Assembly (NCBI GenBank): GCA_001557035.1
Contig: LSKJ01000030.1
Span: 1 to 16,059 of the forward strand
DNA length: 16,059 nucleotides
DNA from: Rhodospirillaceae bacterium CCH5-H10
GTDB taxonomy: Bacteria; Pseudomonadota; Alphaproteobacteria; Reyranellales; Reyranellaceae
Direction of reading: 5' to 3'
Shown piece by piece: positions 8,043 through 16,059 of this stretch (its first letter is position 1; each line of letters begins with the position of its first letter). The position numbers were made by a program, and so were the translations under genes. The notes beneath the pieces are model-generated. The model was not told where the DNA came from and did no database searches. It saw only the letters and a program-made list of their open reading frames with translations.

Positions 8043-9059
8043 GTGCTTCAGAAGAACTGGCAGGACCTGATCAAGCCGGAGAAGCTTGTCACCGAAGCCG
8101 GCGTCGATCCCGGTCGCGTCGCGACCATCGTCGCCGAGCCGCTCGAGCGCGGTTTCGGTCTCACTCTCGGCAACGCGCTGCGTCGCGTGCTCTTGTCGTC
8201 GCTCCAGGGTGCCGCCGTCACGTCGATCAAGATCGACAACGTGCTGCATGAATTCTCGTCGATTCCGGGCGTCCGCGAGGACGTGGTCGACATCGTGCTG
8301 AACATCAAGGCGATGGCCGTGAAGATGCAGGGCGACCGCCCGCAGCGTCTGTACCTGCGCGCCGTCGGCCCGGGTGAGGTCACCGCCGGCATGATCGAGT
8401 TGCCGGGCGACGTCCAGATCATGGATCCGAAACACCTGATCTGCACGCTCGACGACGGCGCCTCGATCTCGATGGAACTGATGGTCGCCACCGGCAAGGG
8501 CTACATCCCGGCCTCGGCGAACCGTCCGGAAGATGCGCCGATCGGCCTGATCCCGGTCGACTCGGTGTTCAGCCCGGTCAAGCGCGTTTCCTACAAGATC
8601 GAGAACAGCCGCGTCGGCCAGGTCACCGACTACGACCGCCTGTCGATGACGGTCGAGACCAACGGCACGACGATGCCGGCCGATGCCGTGGCGCTCGCTG
8701 CCCGCATCCTGCAGGACCAGCTGCAGCTCTTCATCAACTTCGAAGAGCCGCGCGAAGTCCGCAAGGAAGAGCAGCAGGACGACTTCCCGTTCAACCGCAA
8801 CCTTCTGCGCAAGGTCGACGAGCTCGAACTGTCGGTCCGCTCGGCCAACTGCCTGAAGAACGACAACATCATCTATATCGGCGATCTGGTTCAGAAGACC
8901 GAGGCGGAGATGCTGCGCACGCCGAACTTCGGCCGCAAGTCGCTGAACGAGATCAAGGAAGTGCTGGCCGGCATGGGCCTCCACCTGGGTATGGAAATCC
9001 CGGGTTGGCCGCCGGACAACATCGAGGAAATGGCCAAGCGGCTGGAAGAGCCGTACTAG
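8043..9059 (+). CDS. rpoA: DNA-directed RNA polymerase alpha subunit, GTG start
   Basis: Alpha dimerises to nucleate RNA polymerase, and its C-terminal domain contacts UP elements and activators. I place the start at the GTG at 8043, giving 338 residues beginning [15 protein letters not shown], the usual alphaproteobacterial N-terminus, with GAGGGG 8 nt upstream. An in-frame ATG at 7989 would add 18 residues resembling nothing and lies inside the stem-loop region. The N-terminal domain shows [20 protein letters not shown] (35-54); the C-terminal domain shows [15 protein letters not shown] (261-275) with the DNA-contacting R266 and N269, then [16 protein letters not shown]. It is followed after 21 nt by rplQ. 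Confidence 0.97.
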   Translation: MLQKNWQDLIKPEKLVTEAGVDPGRVATIVAEPLERGFGLTLGNALRRVLLSSLQGAAVTSIKIDNVLHEFSSIPGVREDVVDIVLNIKAMAVKMQGDRPQRLYLRAVGPGEVTAGMIELPGDVQIMDPKHLICTLDDGASISMELMVATGKGYIPASANRPEDAPIGLIPVDSVFSPVKRVSYKIENSRVGQVTDYDRLSMTVETNGTTMPADAVALAARILQDQLQLFINFEEPREVRKEEQQDDFPFNRNLLRKVDELELSVRSANCLKNDNIIYIGDLVQKTEAEMLRTPNFGRKSLNEIKEVLAGMGLHLGMEIPGWPPDNIEEMAKRLEEPY

Positions 9060-9080
9060 GCCGGTAGAAGGAAATAAGTC

Positions 9081-9503
9081 ATGCGTCACAATAATCGCGG
9101 CCGGAAGTTCCACCGCACGGCTGAGCATCGCAAGGCGATGTTCATGAATCTCGCCGGTGCCCTCATCAAGCACGAGCAGATCACGACCACGCTGCACAAG
9201 GCGAAGGACCTGCGTCCGATCGTCGAGAAGCTGGTCACGCTCGGCAAGCGCGGCGGACTGCATGCGCGTCGTCAGGCGATCGGCTTCCTGCGCGATCCCT
9301 ACATCGCCGACAAGCTGTTCACCACGCTGGGCCCGCGCTACTCCAAGCGCAACGGCGGCTACCTGCGGGTCCTCAAGGCCGGCTACCGCTTCGGCGACGC
9401 CGCCGAGATGGCCGTGATCGAGTTCGTCGAGCGCGACACCTCGGCCAAGGGCCAGGACAGCGGTCCGTCGGCCGACCAGGCCGAGCAGCAGGAAGCGGCG
9501 TAA
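9081..9503 (+). CDS. rplQ: 50S ribosomal protein L17
   Basis: L17 binds 23S rRNA near the tunnel exit. The product is 140 residues: a standard core of about 117 followed by a polar Gln/Ser/Glu/Ala tail (roughly 120-140) of the sort common in alphaproteobacteria. It starts [20 protein letters not shown] and has the motifs [19 protein letters not shown] and [33 protein letters not shown] precedes the ATG. It is the last gene of the ribosomal block; an intrinsic terminator begins 24 nt after its stop. Confidence 0.98.
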   Translation: MRHNNRGRKFHRTAEHRKAMFMNLAGALIKHEQITTTLHKAKDLRPIVEKLVTLGKRGGLHARRQAIGFLRDPYIADKLFTTLGPRYSKRNGGYLRVLKAGYRFGDAAEMAVIEFVERDTSAKGQDSGPSADQAEQQEAA

Positions 9504-9526
9504 GTCTCTTTCGCGTCATCCAATCG

Positions 9527-9557
9527 AAAACGCCCGGTCGAAAGACCGGGCGTTTTT
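9527..9557 (+). terminator. Rho-independent terminator of the ribosomal block
   Basis: A perfect 9-bp stem, CGCCCGGTC (9531-9539) with GACCGGGCG (9544-9552), is closed by a GAAA tetraloop and followed by TTTTT (9553-9557). AAAA (9527-9530) extends the pairing and would give a T-run on the other strand, so it may act in both directions. It stands between rplQ and the next, unrelated gene. Confidence 0.95.
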
Positions 9558-9584
9558 CTATGCGCTGGAGAGGTAGTCTCCGCC

Positions 9585-10049
9585 ATGACCTTCATCTTCC
9601 GAACGGCACTTCCGTCCGAAGCCGCCGACGCCGACCGTGTCCTGCGCGCGGCCTTCACGCCCTACCTTCGCAGGCTGGGGCGCGACATCCCGGCCGACTA
9701 CTACAAATGGCTGCCGGCCTCGATCGAGCGCGGAGACGTGTTCGTGGCGGACGAGGATGGTGCCGTCGTCGGCGTCGCGGCGACGGAGCGGCGAGAAAAG
9801 GAGCTTTTCCTGGACCGGCTTGCCGTCGATCCGTCAATGCAGGGCACGGGCCTCGGGCGGTGGTTGCTGGAGCGGCTCGATGAAGTGGCCCGCACCCGCG
9901 GCGACCTCGCTTTGTCGCTGGTCACGGCGGAGATGATGGACCATCTCCTCAAACTCTACGGCAGCCACGGCTTCGAGATCGTCCACCGCGGCCCGCCCGA
10001 CCACGGCAAGGATGCGCACATGCGCGTCCACATGGTGAAGAGACTGTAG
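9585..10049 (+). CDS. GNAT-family N-acetyltransferase
   Basis: A predicted cytoplasmic enzyme moving an acetyl group from acetyl-CoA to an amine; the substrate cannot be read from the sequence. The 154-residue protein spans one GNAT domain. Strand 4 and motif A read LFLDRLAVDPSMQGTGLGRW (74-93), with the pyrophosphate-binding Q86-x-x-G89-x-G91. The late motif YGSHGFEIVHRGPPD (125-139) is the usual beta6-beta7 region. The ATG at 9585 is preceded by GGAGAGG. The gene stands alone between the terminator and a convergent acyl-CoA dehydrogenase whose stop is 15 nt away. No promoter was confidently seen. Confidence 0.88.
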   Translation: MTFIFRTALPSEAADADRVLRAAFTPYLRRLGRDIPADYYKWLPASIERGDVFVADEDGAVVGVAATERREKELFLDRLAVDPSMQGTGLGRWLLERLDEVARTRGDLALSLVTAEMMDHLLKLYGSHGFEIVHRGPPDHGKDAHMRVHMVKRL

Positions 10050-10064
10050 AAGCCCACAACGGCT

Positions 10065-10066
<2 letters not shown>
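10049..10066. terminator. Short inverted repeat between convergent genes (weak terminator candidate)
   Basis: GAAGCC (10049-10054) and GGCTTC (10061-10066) form a 6-bp stem over the loop CACAAC, spanning the space between the two stop codons. There is no T-run on either strand, so efficient intrinsic termination is doubtful. Confidence 0.3.
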
Positions 10067-11855
<1,789 letters not shown>

Positions 11856-11887
11856 GTGAATTCCTCCGGTCCGCAATATGCCGCGCT

Positions 11888-11906
11888 CGGTCGCTTTTGG
11901 CGACCG
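11888..11906. promoter_or_regulatory. Inverted repeat in the divergent dehydrogenase/crotonase spacer
   Basis: CGGTCGC (11888-11894) and GCGACCG (11900-11906) are perfect inverted arms around TTTTG. The repeat is roughly central in the 73-nt spacer between the two start codons, a position suited to an operator or shared control site. No convincing -35/-10 pair was found for either gene. Confidence 0.4.
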
Positions 11907-11928
11907 GCTCGGCTATTTTGGAGCCCTC

Positions 11929-12699
11929 ATGACAAACACAGTCCTCTTCGCCATCGACGGCCCCACGGCCACCATCACGCTGAACGATCCGGCCAAGCAC
12001 AACCGTCTCGATCCCGCGGGGCTGAAGCTGCTGCGCGAGGCGGTGGAGAAGGCCGACGCCGACCCCAACGTCCGCGTGACGGTCATCACGGGCTCCGGCG
12101 AGAAGACCTTCTGCTCCGGCTACGATCTCGGCTCGATCCCGGCCGGCGAGCGCAAGGACGAGGGCGGCGACAATACGTTCGAAGTCGTCATGGATCGCAT
12201 CGAGGCGATGCGGATGCCGACGCTCTGCGCCCTGAACGGCGGCGTCTATGGCGGCGCCACCGATCTGGCCCTGGCCTGCGACTTCCGGCTCGGGGTGAAA
12301 GGCATGCGCTTCTTCATGCCGGCGGCGCGCTTCGGCCTGCATTACTACCCGAGTGGCCTGCGCCGCTATACGCAGAAGGTGAGCCCGAGCTTCGCCAAGC
12401 GCGCCTTCCTCCTGTCGGAGGATTTCCATGACACCGAGCTGTTGGCCGTCGGCTATCTCGACTGGCTGGTCGACCGCGCCGAGTTCAAGGACAAGGTGGC
12501 CGAGAAGGCCGCACGCCTCGCGGGCCTCGCGCCGCTATCGATGTCGGGCATGAAGCGCGCCATCGAGCAGTTCGCCCAGGCGGCGCCCGACATGTCCTCG
12601 ATTCGCCAGACGCAGCGCGCCTGCGCGACCTCCGACGATCTGAAAGAGGGGCTGGCGGCGCTCGGCGAGCGGCGCACCCCGGCCTTCAAGGGCCGATAA
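11929..12699 (+). CDS. Crotonase-fold protein (enoyl-CoA hydratase/isomerase family), atypical active site
   Basis: The 256-residue protein has the crotonase fold: oxyanion-hole segments FCSGYDLGS (61-69) and NGGVYGGATDLALACDF (103-119), then FFMPAARFGLHYYPSG (128-143). In true enoyl-CoA hydratases a Glu sits in GGxxEL and a second in the FGQPE block. Here the aligned positions are D112 and A132, so ordinary hydration of enoyl-CoA is doubtful; isomerase, thioesterase-like or other crotonase chemistry is possible. The start at 11929 follows TTTTGGAG and gives the standard N-terminus; an in-frame ATG at 11878 would run through the inverted repeat. It is divergent from a long acyl-CoA dehydrogenase, suggesting acyl-CoA metabolism. 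Confidence 0.88.
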   Translation: MTNTVLFAIDGPTATITLNDPAKHNRLDPAGLKLLREAVEKADADPNVRVTVITGSGEKTFCSGYDLGSIPAGERKDEGGDNTFEVVMDRIEAMRMPTLCALNGGVYGGATDLALACDFRLGVKGMRFFMPAARFGLHYYPSGLRRYTQKVSPSFAKRAFLLSEDFHDTELLAVGYLDWLVDRAEFKDKVAEKAARLAGLAPLSMSGMKRAIEQFAQAAPDMSSIRQTQRACATSDDLKEGLAALGERRTPAFKGR

Positions 12700-12709
12700 A
12701 TGACGCACG

Positions 12710-12729
12710 CCGGCATCCGCGGGTGCCGG
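12710..12729 (+). terminator. Hairpin after the crotonase gene (weak terminator candidate)
   Basis: CCGGCATC (12710-12717) pairs with GGTGCCGG (12722-12729) over CGCG, eight pairs with one G-U, 11 nt after the stop codon. Only ATTGTC follows, so the T-run is poor. The related sequence GGATGCCGGC recurs at 12760-12769. The rest of the 156-nt spacer to the next gene shows no clear promoter. Confidence 0.4.
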
Positions 12730-12855
12730 ATTGTCGCAAGATTGCCGCGATTCAATGCAGGATGCCGGCAACATCTCAGGCCGTGCCGCCACCCGGCGGC
12801 CGGTGTATCTTGCAGATGGGCGGCAATACCACACGGCCGCTGAACCGAAGACACA

Positions 12856-13740
12856 ATGCAACGCCGCCTAGCCGCCATCGTCCACGCCGACCTCGCCGGG
12901 TTCACCCGGATGATGGAAGGCGCGGAGACCCGTACCTTCCGTCATCTCAAGTCGGCCCAGACCGAGGTCTGGCGGCCGGCCATCGATTCCGGCCGCGGCC
13001 GCCTGGTCGGCACCGCGGGCGACGCGATGCTGGCCGAGTTCGGCTCGGCCGTATCGGCGGTCGCCGCGGCGATCGACATCCAGGAGCGGATGGCCCGCTT
13101 CAACGATTCGCTGAGCGAAGAGCAGCGCATGTTGTTCCGCATCGGCGTGCATCTGGGCGAAGTCATCATCGATGACGAGGACCAGAACATCTTCGGCGAC
13201 GGCGTGAACCTGGCGGCGCGTATCCAGACCCTGGCCGAGCCGGGCGGCATCGCCGTGTCGCGGGCCGTGCGCGATCTCGTTGAGCTGCGTGTGGAATACG
13301 TCTTCCACGACGGCGGCGAGCACCAGCTCAAGAACGTCAGCCGCGCGGTGCAGGTGTTCCACGTGCGGCAGGCGAAGCTGGTCTCGCCCGGCACGACGAC
13401 GCGCATGGTGCCGCAGATCACACTGCGCTTCGAGGGGCCCGATTCTGCGGGCCGCAAGCACACGTTCGAAGTGTCGATGGAAAAGCTCGTCGGGCAGTCC
13501 CAGGGCATGTGCATTGGGCGCGCAGCCGACCAGTGCGAGCTGGTCGTGCCGCACCCGACGGTGTCGCGGCGCCACGCCAAGCTCAGCCTCGCGGGCGAGG
13601 CATTGCAGGTCGAGGATCTCGGGTCGACCAATGGCACGGCGGTCAACGGCGCGGTCCTCAAGGCGGGGGCGCCGGCGGCGCTGCAGGCAGGATCGAAGTT
13701 GCGGCTCGGCGATGTCGAGCTGGTCGTTCATCACACCTAG
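12856..13740 (+). CDS. Class III nucleotide cyclase domain fused to an FHA domain
   Basis: The 294-residue cytoplasmic protein joins two signalling modules. Residues 1-170 form a class III cyclase catalytic domain: RRLAAIVHADLAGFTRMM with metal-ligand D12, VGTAGDAMLAEF with D56, and NIFGDGVNLAARIQTLAEPG with the transition-state residues N118 and R122. The adenine-selecting Lys, normally in the xKTxGD motif, is Gly (G52), and the selecting Asp before IFG is Asn (N111), so the nucleotide used is uncertain. Residues from about 187 to 294 form an FHA domain with IGR (220-222), SRRH (237-240) and DLGSTNGT (254-261), the phosphothreonine-binding residues. No transmembrane helix. The ribosome-binding site is weak. 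A membrane Ser/Thr kinase begins 15 nt downstream and is the obvious candidate partner. Confidence 0.9.
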   Translation: MQRRLAAIVHADLAGFTRMMEGAETRTFRHLKSAQTEVWRPAIDSGRGRLVGTAGDAMLAEFGSAVSAVAAAIDIQERMARFNDSLSEEQRMLFRIGVHLGEVIIDDEDQNIFGDGVNLAARIQTLAEPGGIAVSRAVRDLVELRVEYVFHDGGEHQLKNVSRAVQVFHVRQAKLVSPGTTTRMVPQITLRFEGPDSAGRKHTFEVSMEKLVGQSQGMCIGRAADQCELVVPHPTVSRRHAKLSLAGEALQVEDLGSTNGTAVNGAVLKAGAPAALQAGSKLRLGDVELVVHHT

Positions 13741-13755
13741 CGGCGCGCAACGCCC

Positions 13756-15648
13756 ATGAACGAACCCACCAAGATCGCCGGCGCGGCGCCGCCCGAGCCC
13801 GAGGTCGACTACGTTTCTCTGAAGGCGGGCCAGACGATCGGCCGTTACGAGATCGTGTCGGTGCTGGGCCAGGGCGGCTTCGGCATCACCTATCGCGCCC
13901 GCGACGTGCAGCTCGGCCGCGAGGTGGCGATCAAGGAGTACCTGCCTTCGGCGCTGGCGGTGCGCCAGGACGGTTCCACCGTGCTGCCGCGCACCACGAA
14001 GATGGCCGACGATTTCGGCTGGGGCCGCGACCGCTTCGTCACCGAAGGTCGCACGCTCGCAAGCCTGCATCGCGTGCCGGCGATCGTGCAGGTCTTCGAT
14101 TTCCTCGAAGCCAACGGCACGGCCTATATCGTCATGGAGTTGCTGAGCGGCGCCACGCTAGAGGACCGCATCAACACCGGCGGCAGGCTGAAGCCCGAGG
14201 AAGTCGATCGCATCCTGTGGCCGCTGCTTGACGGTCTCGAGCAGGTCCATGCCGCGGGCTTCCTGCATCGCGACATCAAGCCGGCCAACATCCTGCTCGA
14301 TGCCACCGGTAACCCGACTCTGATCGACTTCGGCGCGTCGCGCGCTGCCATGGTCGGCCGCACGGCGGCGATGACGGCGATCTTCACACCGGGCTACGCG
14401 GCGGCCGAGCAGATGACGTCGGCGAAGCAGGGGCCGTGGACCGACATCTACGGCCTCGCCGCCACCATCTATCACGCCATCGCCGGCAAGGCGCCGCCCA
14501 ACGCCTTCGACCGCATGCTCGACGACGGCTACGAGCCGCTTGCCAAGGTCGCATCGCCTGGCTTCTCGCCGGGCCTGCTCGCCGGCATCGATGCCGGTCT
14601 GACCGTCGCGGCGCGCGACCGGCCGCAGTCGATCGCAGGCTGGCGGCCGATCCTCGGCATGACGTCGGCGCCGGAACCCGGCGCCACGATGGTGATGGGC
14701 AAGGCCGACGACGCATCGGCCGGGCGCGTGTCGGTGCTCGGCCCTGCGACGCCGCCCGTTTCTGCCGAAACCTCGCCGCTGCCACCGCCGCCCGCCAGGA
14801 GCAAGACAGGGCTTTGGGCGGGCATCGCCGTGGTGGTGTTGCTGGCTCTTGGAGGCGGCGGCTACTACGCGATGGCAACCCGCGGCCCCGATCCGGAGAT
14901 GGTGAAGGCGCGTGCCGCCGCGGAGGCCGCTGAGGAAGCGCGCCGCAAGGCGGCCGAGGAGGCCGACAAGCTGCGCGCCGAAAAAGCCGAACAGGAGGCC
15001 AAGGCGAAGGCAGAGCTTGAAGCCAAGGCAAAGGCCGATCTCGAGGCGAAGCGGAAGGCCGATGCCGAGGCGGCGCGGCGCCAGTTCGAGGAAGACACGC
15101 GCCGCAAGGTCGAAGCCGAGATCGCGGAGAAGAAGCGCGCCGACGAGGAAGCGCAGCGCAAGGCCGCCGAGGAAGCCGCGGCGCGCCAGAAGGCGATCGA
15201 GGATGCCCGGAAAGCCACGGAGTTCGTCGCCGGCAACTTCGATCATTTCGGCAAGACGCTGATGCTGATCGGCCTCAAGGATCGCAGTGGCGAGATCAGG
15301 CTGCAGGGCGTCGACAGCGTCGACGATCCGGCCCTGCACAAGCTCGCGGCCGACGCGCTGGCCGCGCAGCCGCGAAACCTGCGCTGCCGCCAGACCGATC
15401 GACTGACCGACGGCACGCCGCTCTATCGTTGCCTTATCACGAAGCGTACCGCCAAGGACGGATTGGCGGACATCCCGGACTCCGAACGCGACGATCTTGC
15501 CCTGGTCCTCGTACGGACCGGACTGCTCCTCGCCTCGTGCGATGCGCCGCGCTCCTATGCGGATGCGGAGGATGATGCTCGTGGCAGCAAGCAGTATCTT
15601 TGGAGTAGAGTGACCGTCCCAGATTACAAACGGAGATGCACGAGATGA
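13756..15648 (+). CDS. Membrane-anchored Ser/Thr protein kinase with coiled coil and SNase-like C-terminal domain
   Basis: A 630-residue Hanks-type kinase. The N-terminal kinase domain (about 27-300) is intact: glycine loop GQGGFG (38-43), VAIK with K60, helix-C Glu likely E97, catalytic loop HRDIKPAN (171-178), DFG (191-193), TPGYAAAEQ (211-219) and WTDIYGL (228-234). A Pro/Ala linker follows, then one transmembrane helix (about 352-373), an Ala/Glu/Lys-rich coiled coil (about 378-487), and a C-terminal domain (about 488-620). The last resembles a staphylococcal-nuclease fold: GEIRLQGVDSVDDPALHKLA and VRTGLLLASCDAPRSYADAE then an AR...LW motif. Key nuclease residues look only partly kept, so catalysis is doubtful. 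The topology puts this domain, with four Cys, outside the cytoplasm. Its stop overlaps the next gene by ATGA. Confidence 0.92.
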   Translation: MNEPTKIAGAAPPEPEVDYVSLKAGQTIGRYEIVSVLGQGGFGITYRARDVQLGREVAIKEYLPSALAVRQDGSTVLPRTTKMADDFGWGRDRFVTEGRTLASLHRVPAIVQVFDFLEANGTAYIVMELLSGATLEDRINTGGRLKPEEVDRILWPLLDGLEQVHAAGFLHRDIKPANILLDATGNPTLIDFGASRAAMVGRTAAMTAIFTPGYAAAEQMTSAKQGPWTDIYGLAATIYHAIAGKAPPNAFDRMLDDGYEPLAKVASPGFSPGLLAGIDAGLTVAARDRPQSIAGWRPILGMTSAPEPGATMVMGKADDASAGRVSVLGPATPPVSAETSPLPPPPARSKTGLWAGIAVVVLLALGGGGYYAMATRGPDPEMVKARAAAEAAEEARRKAAEEADKLRAEKAEQEAKAKAELEAKAKADLEAKRKADAEAARRQFEEDTRRKVEAEIAEKKRADEEAQRKAAEEAAARQKAIEDARKATEFVAGNFDHFGKTLMLIGLKDRSGEIRLQGVDSVDDPALHKLAADALAAQPRNLRCRQTDRLTDGTPLYRCLITKRTAKDGLADIPDSERDDLALVLVRTGLLLASCDAPRSYADAEDDARGSKQYLWSRVTVPDYKRRCTR

Positions 15649-16059
15649 CTGCATTGACTGCTGCTGCCACGGCCTTTCCCTCCGCAAGGAAGATTGCGCT
15701 TAGGATCGTGGGTGTGATCGCGGCCCTCGGGTTTGCAGCCGCATGCACGGACGATCGCGGCCAGCCGACCAACCAGACGACCGGTACCGTCATGGGTGCC
15801 GCGCTGGGCGGTGTCGTGGGTGGCCTCGCCTTCGGGTCCGTCGGCGGTGCCGTCGGTGGCGCGCTGGTCGGTGGCCTGGCCGGCAATCTCGTCGGTCGTG
15901 CGCTCGACGATCAGGAACGCCGTCGCCTGGCCGAGGCCACGCAGTATGCGTTCGTCGCCGACAACAACGTGCCGACGACCTATACGGTCGAGCCGACCAA
16001 GACCTCCTCGTCGTCCTCGACCCAGGCGCCGCCGACCGTGGTGAGCGCCAAGCCGGTCG
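15645..16059 (+). CDS. Glycine-zipper lipoprotein-like protein, 3' end beyond the window
   Basis: 138 codons are visible and the frame is open at the window edge. The ATG at 15645 overlaps the kinase TGA (15646-15648), with CGGAG about 9 nt upstream, so translation is probably coupled. Residues 15-34 look like a signal peptide: basic RK and R, a hydrophobic stretch, then FAAAC with C34 as a possible lipidation site, though the -3 residue is Ala rather than Leu. Residues about 45-84 are a glycine zipper (GAALGGVVGGLAFGSVGG and similar), followed by RALDDQERRRLAEATQYAF, as in the 17-kDa surface antigen/glycine-zipper families. A Ser/Thr/Pro-rich stretch follows. It probably sits in the envelope; its role is unknown. 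Confidence 0.85.
   Translation, partial: MTALTAAATAFPSARKIALRIVGVIAALGFAAACTDDRGQPTNQTTGTVMGAALGGVVGGLAFGSVGGAVGGALVGGLAGNLVGRALDDQERRRLAEATQYAFVADNNVPTTYTVEPTKTSSSSSTQAPPTVVSAKPV

Noticed and set aside
7710-9263. A 517-codon open frame on the minus strand across rpsK, rpoA and rplQ
   Set aside because: It is the antisense shadow of strongly conserved genes in GC-rich DNA; its translation is low-complexity His/Asp/Arg/Leu sequence with no recognisable motif.
12856-15648. Part of a type VI secretion locus (PpkA/Fha-type kinase and FHA protein)
   Set aside because: No secretion structural genes are visible, and the FHA protein carries a cyclase domain; kinase-FHA pairs occur in many other settings.
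14158-15687. A 509-codon open frame on the minus strand opposite the kinase
   Set aside because: Same shadow effect; the plus-strand frame carries every kinase motif, and the antisense product is Arg/Leu/Gly-rich with no domain.

Overview
The window is a GC-rich stretch that reads as the chromosome of an alphaproteobacterium. The evidence is the gene order rplP...rplO-secY-adk-rpsM-rpsK-rpoA-rplQ. It has no rpmJ between secY and rpsM and no rpsD between rpsK and rpoA, which is typical of that class. The rpoA product has the usual alphaproteobacterial length, and the downstream genes look like those of free-living soil or water members such as Rhodospirillales or Reyranella-like bacteria. The genus is a guess; the class is well supported.

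Region 1 (1-9557, all + strand) is the distal S10, spc and alpha ribosomal-protein block. It holds the 3' end of rplP, then rpmC, rpsQ, rplN, rplX, rplE, rpsN, rpsH, rplF, rplR, rpsE, rpmD, rplO, secY, adk, rpsM, rpsK, rpoA and rplQ. Most gaps are 2-32 nt, and secY and adk overlap by 4 nt. Three gaps are larger and carry signals. The rplO-secY gap (59 nt) holds a palindrome over the Shine-Dalgarno site. The adk-rpsM gap (120 nt) holds a near-consensus sigma-70-type promoter and a GNRA-capped hairpin. The rpsK-rpoA gap (97 nt) holds two strong stem-loops. A textbook intrinsic terminator closes the block after rplQ. The first 16 bases are an exact reverse complement of bases 47-62 and do not fit the L16 protein, so the extreme left end is probably an assembly or library artefact.

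Region 2 (9585-12699) is accessory metabolism. It has a GNAT acetyltransferase (+), a convergent long acyl-CoA dehydrogenase of about 596 residues (-), and a divergent crotonase-fold protein (+). The crotonase lacks both catalytic glutamates of ordinary enoyl-CoA hydratases. Dehydrogenase and crotonase share a 73-nt divergent spacer containing an inverted repeat.

Region 3 (12856-16059, + strand) is the most interesting part: a compact three-gene signalling cassette. Gene one joins a class III nucleotide cyclase domain to an FHA domain; the metal-binding aspartates are kept but the canonical adenine-selecting residues are changed. Gene two, 15 nt later, is a membrane-anchored Ser/Thr kinase. 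It has a Pro-rich linker, one transmembrane helix, a long charged Ala/Glu/Lys coiled coil, and a C-terminal domain that looks like a degenerate staphylococcal-nuclease fold, predicted to lie outside the cytoplasm. Gene three overlaps the kinase by an ATGA and encodes a glycine-zipper lipoprotein-like protein cut off by the window end. The inferred logic is that an envelope signal is sensed by the kinase ectodomain, kinase phosphorylation is read by the FHA domain, and cyclase output is thereby modulated. This is a hypothesis from domain content and gene order only.
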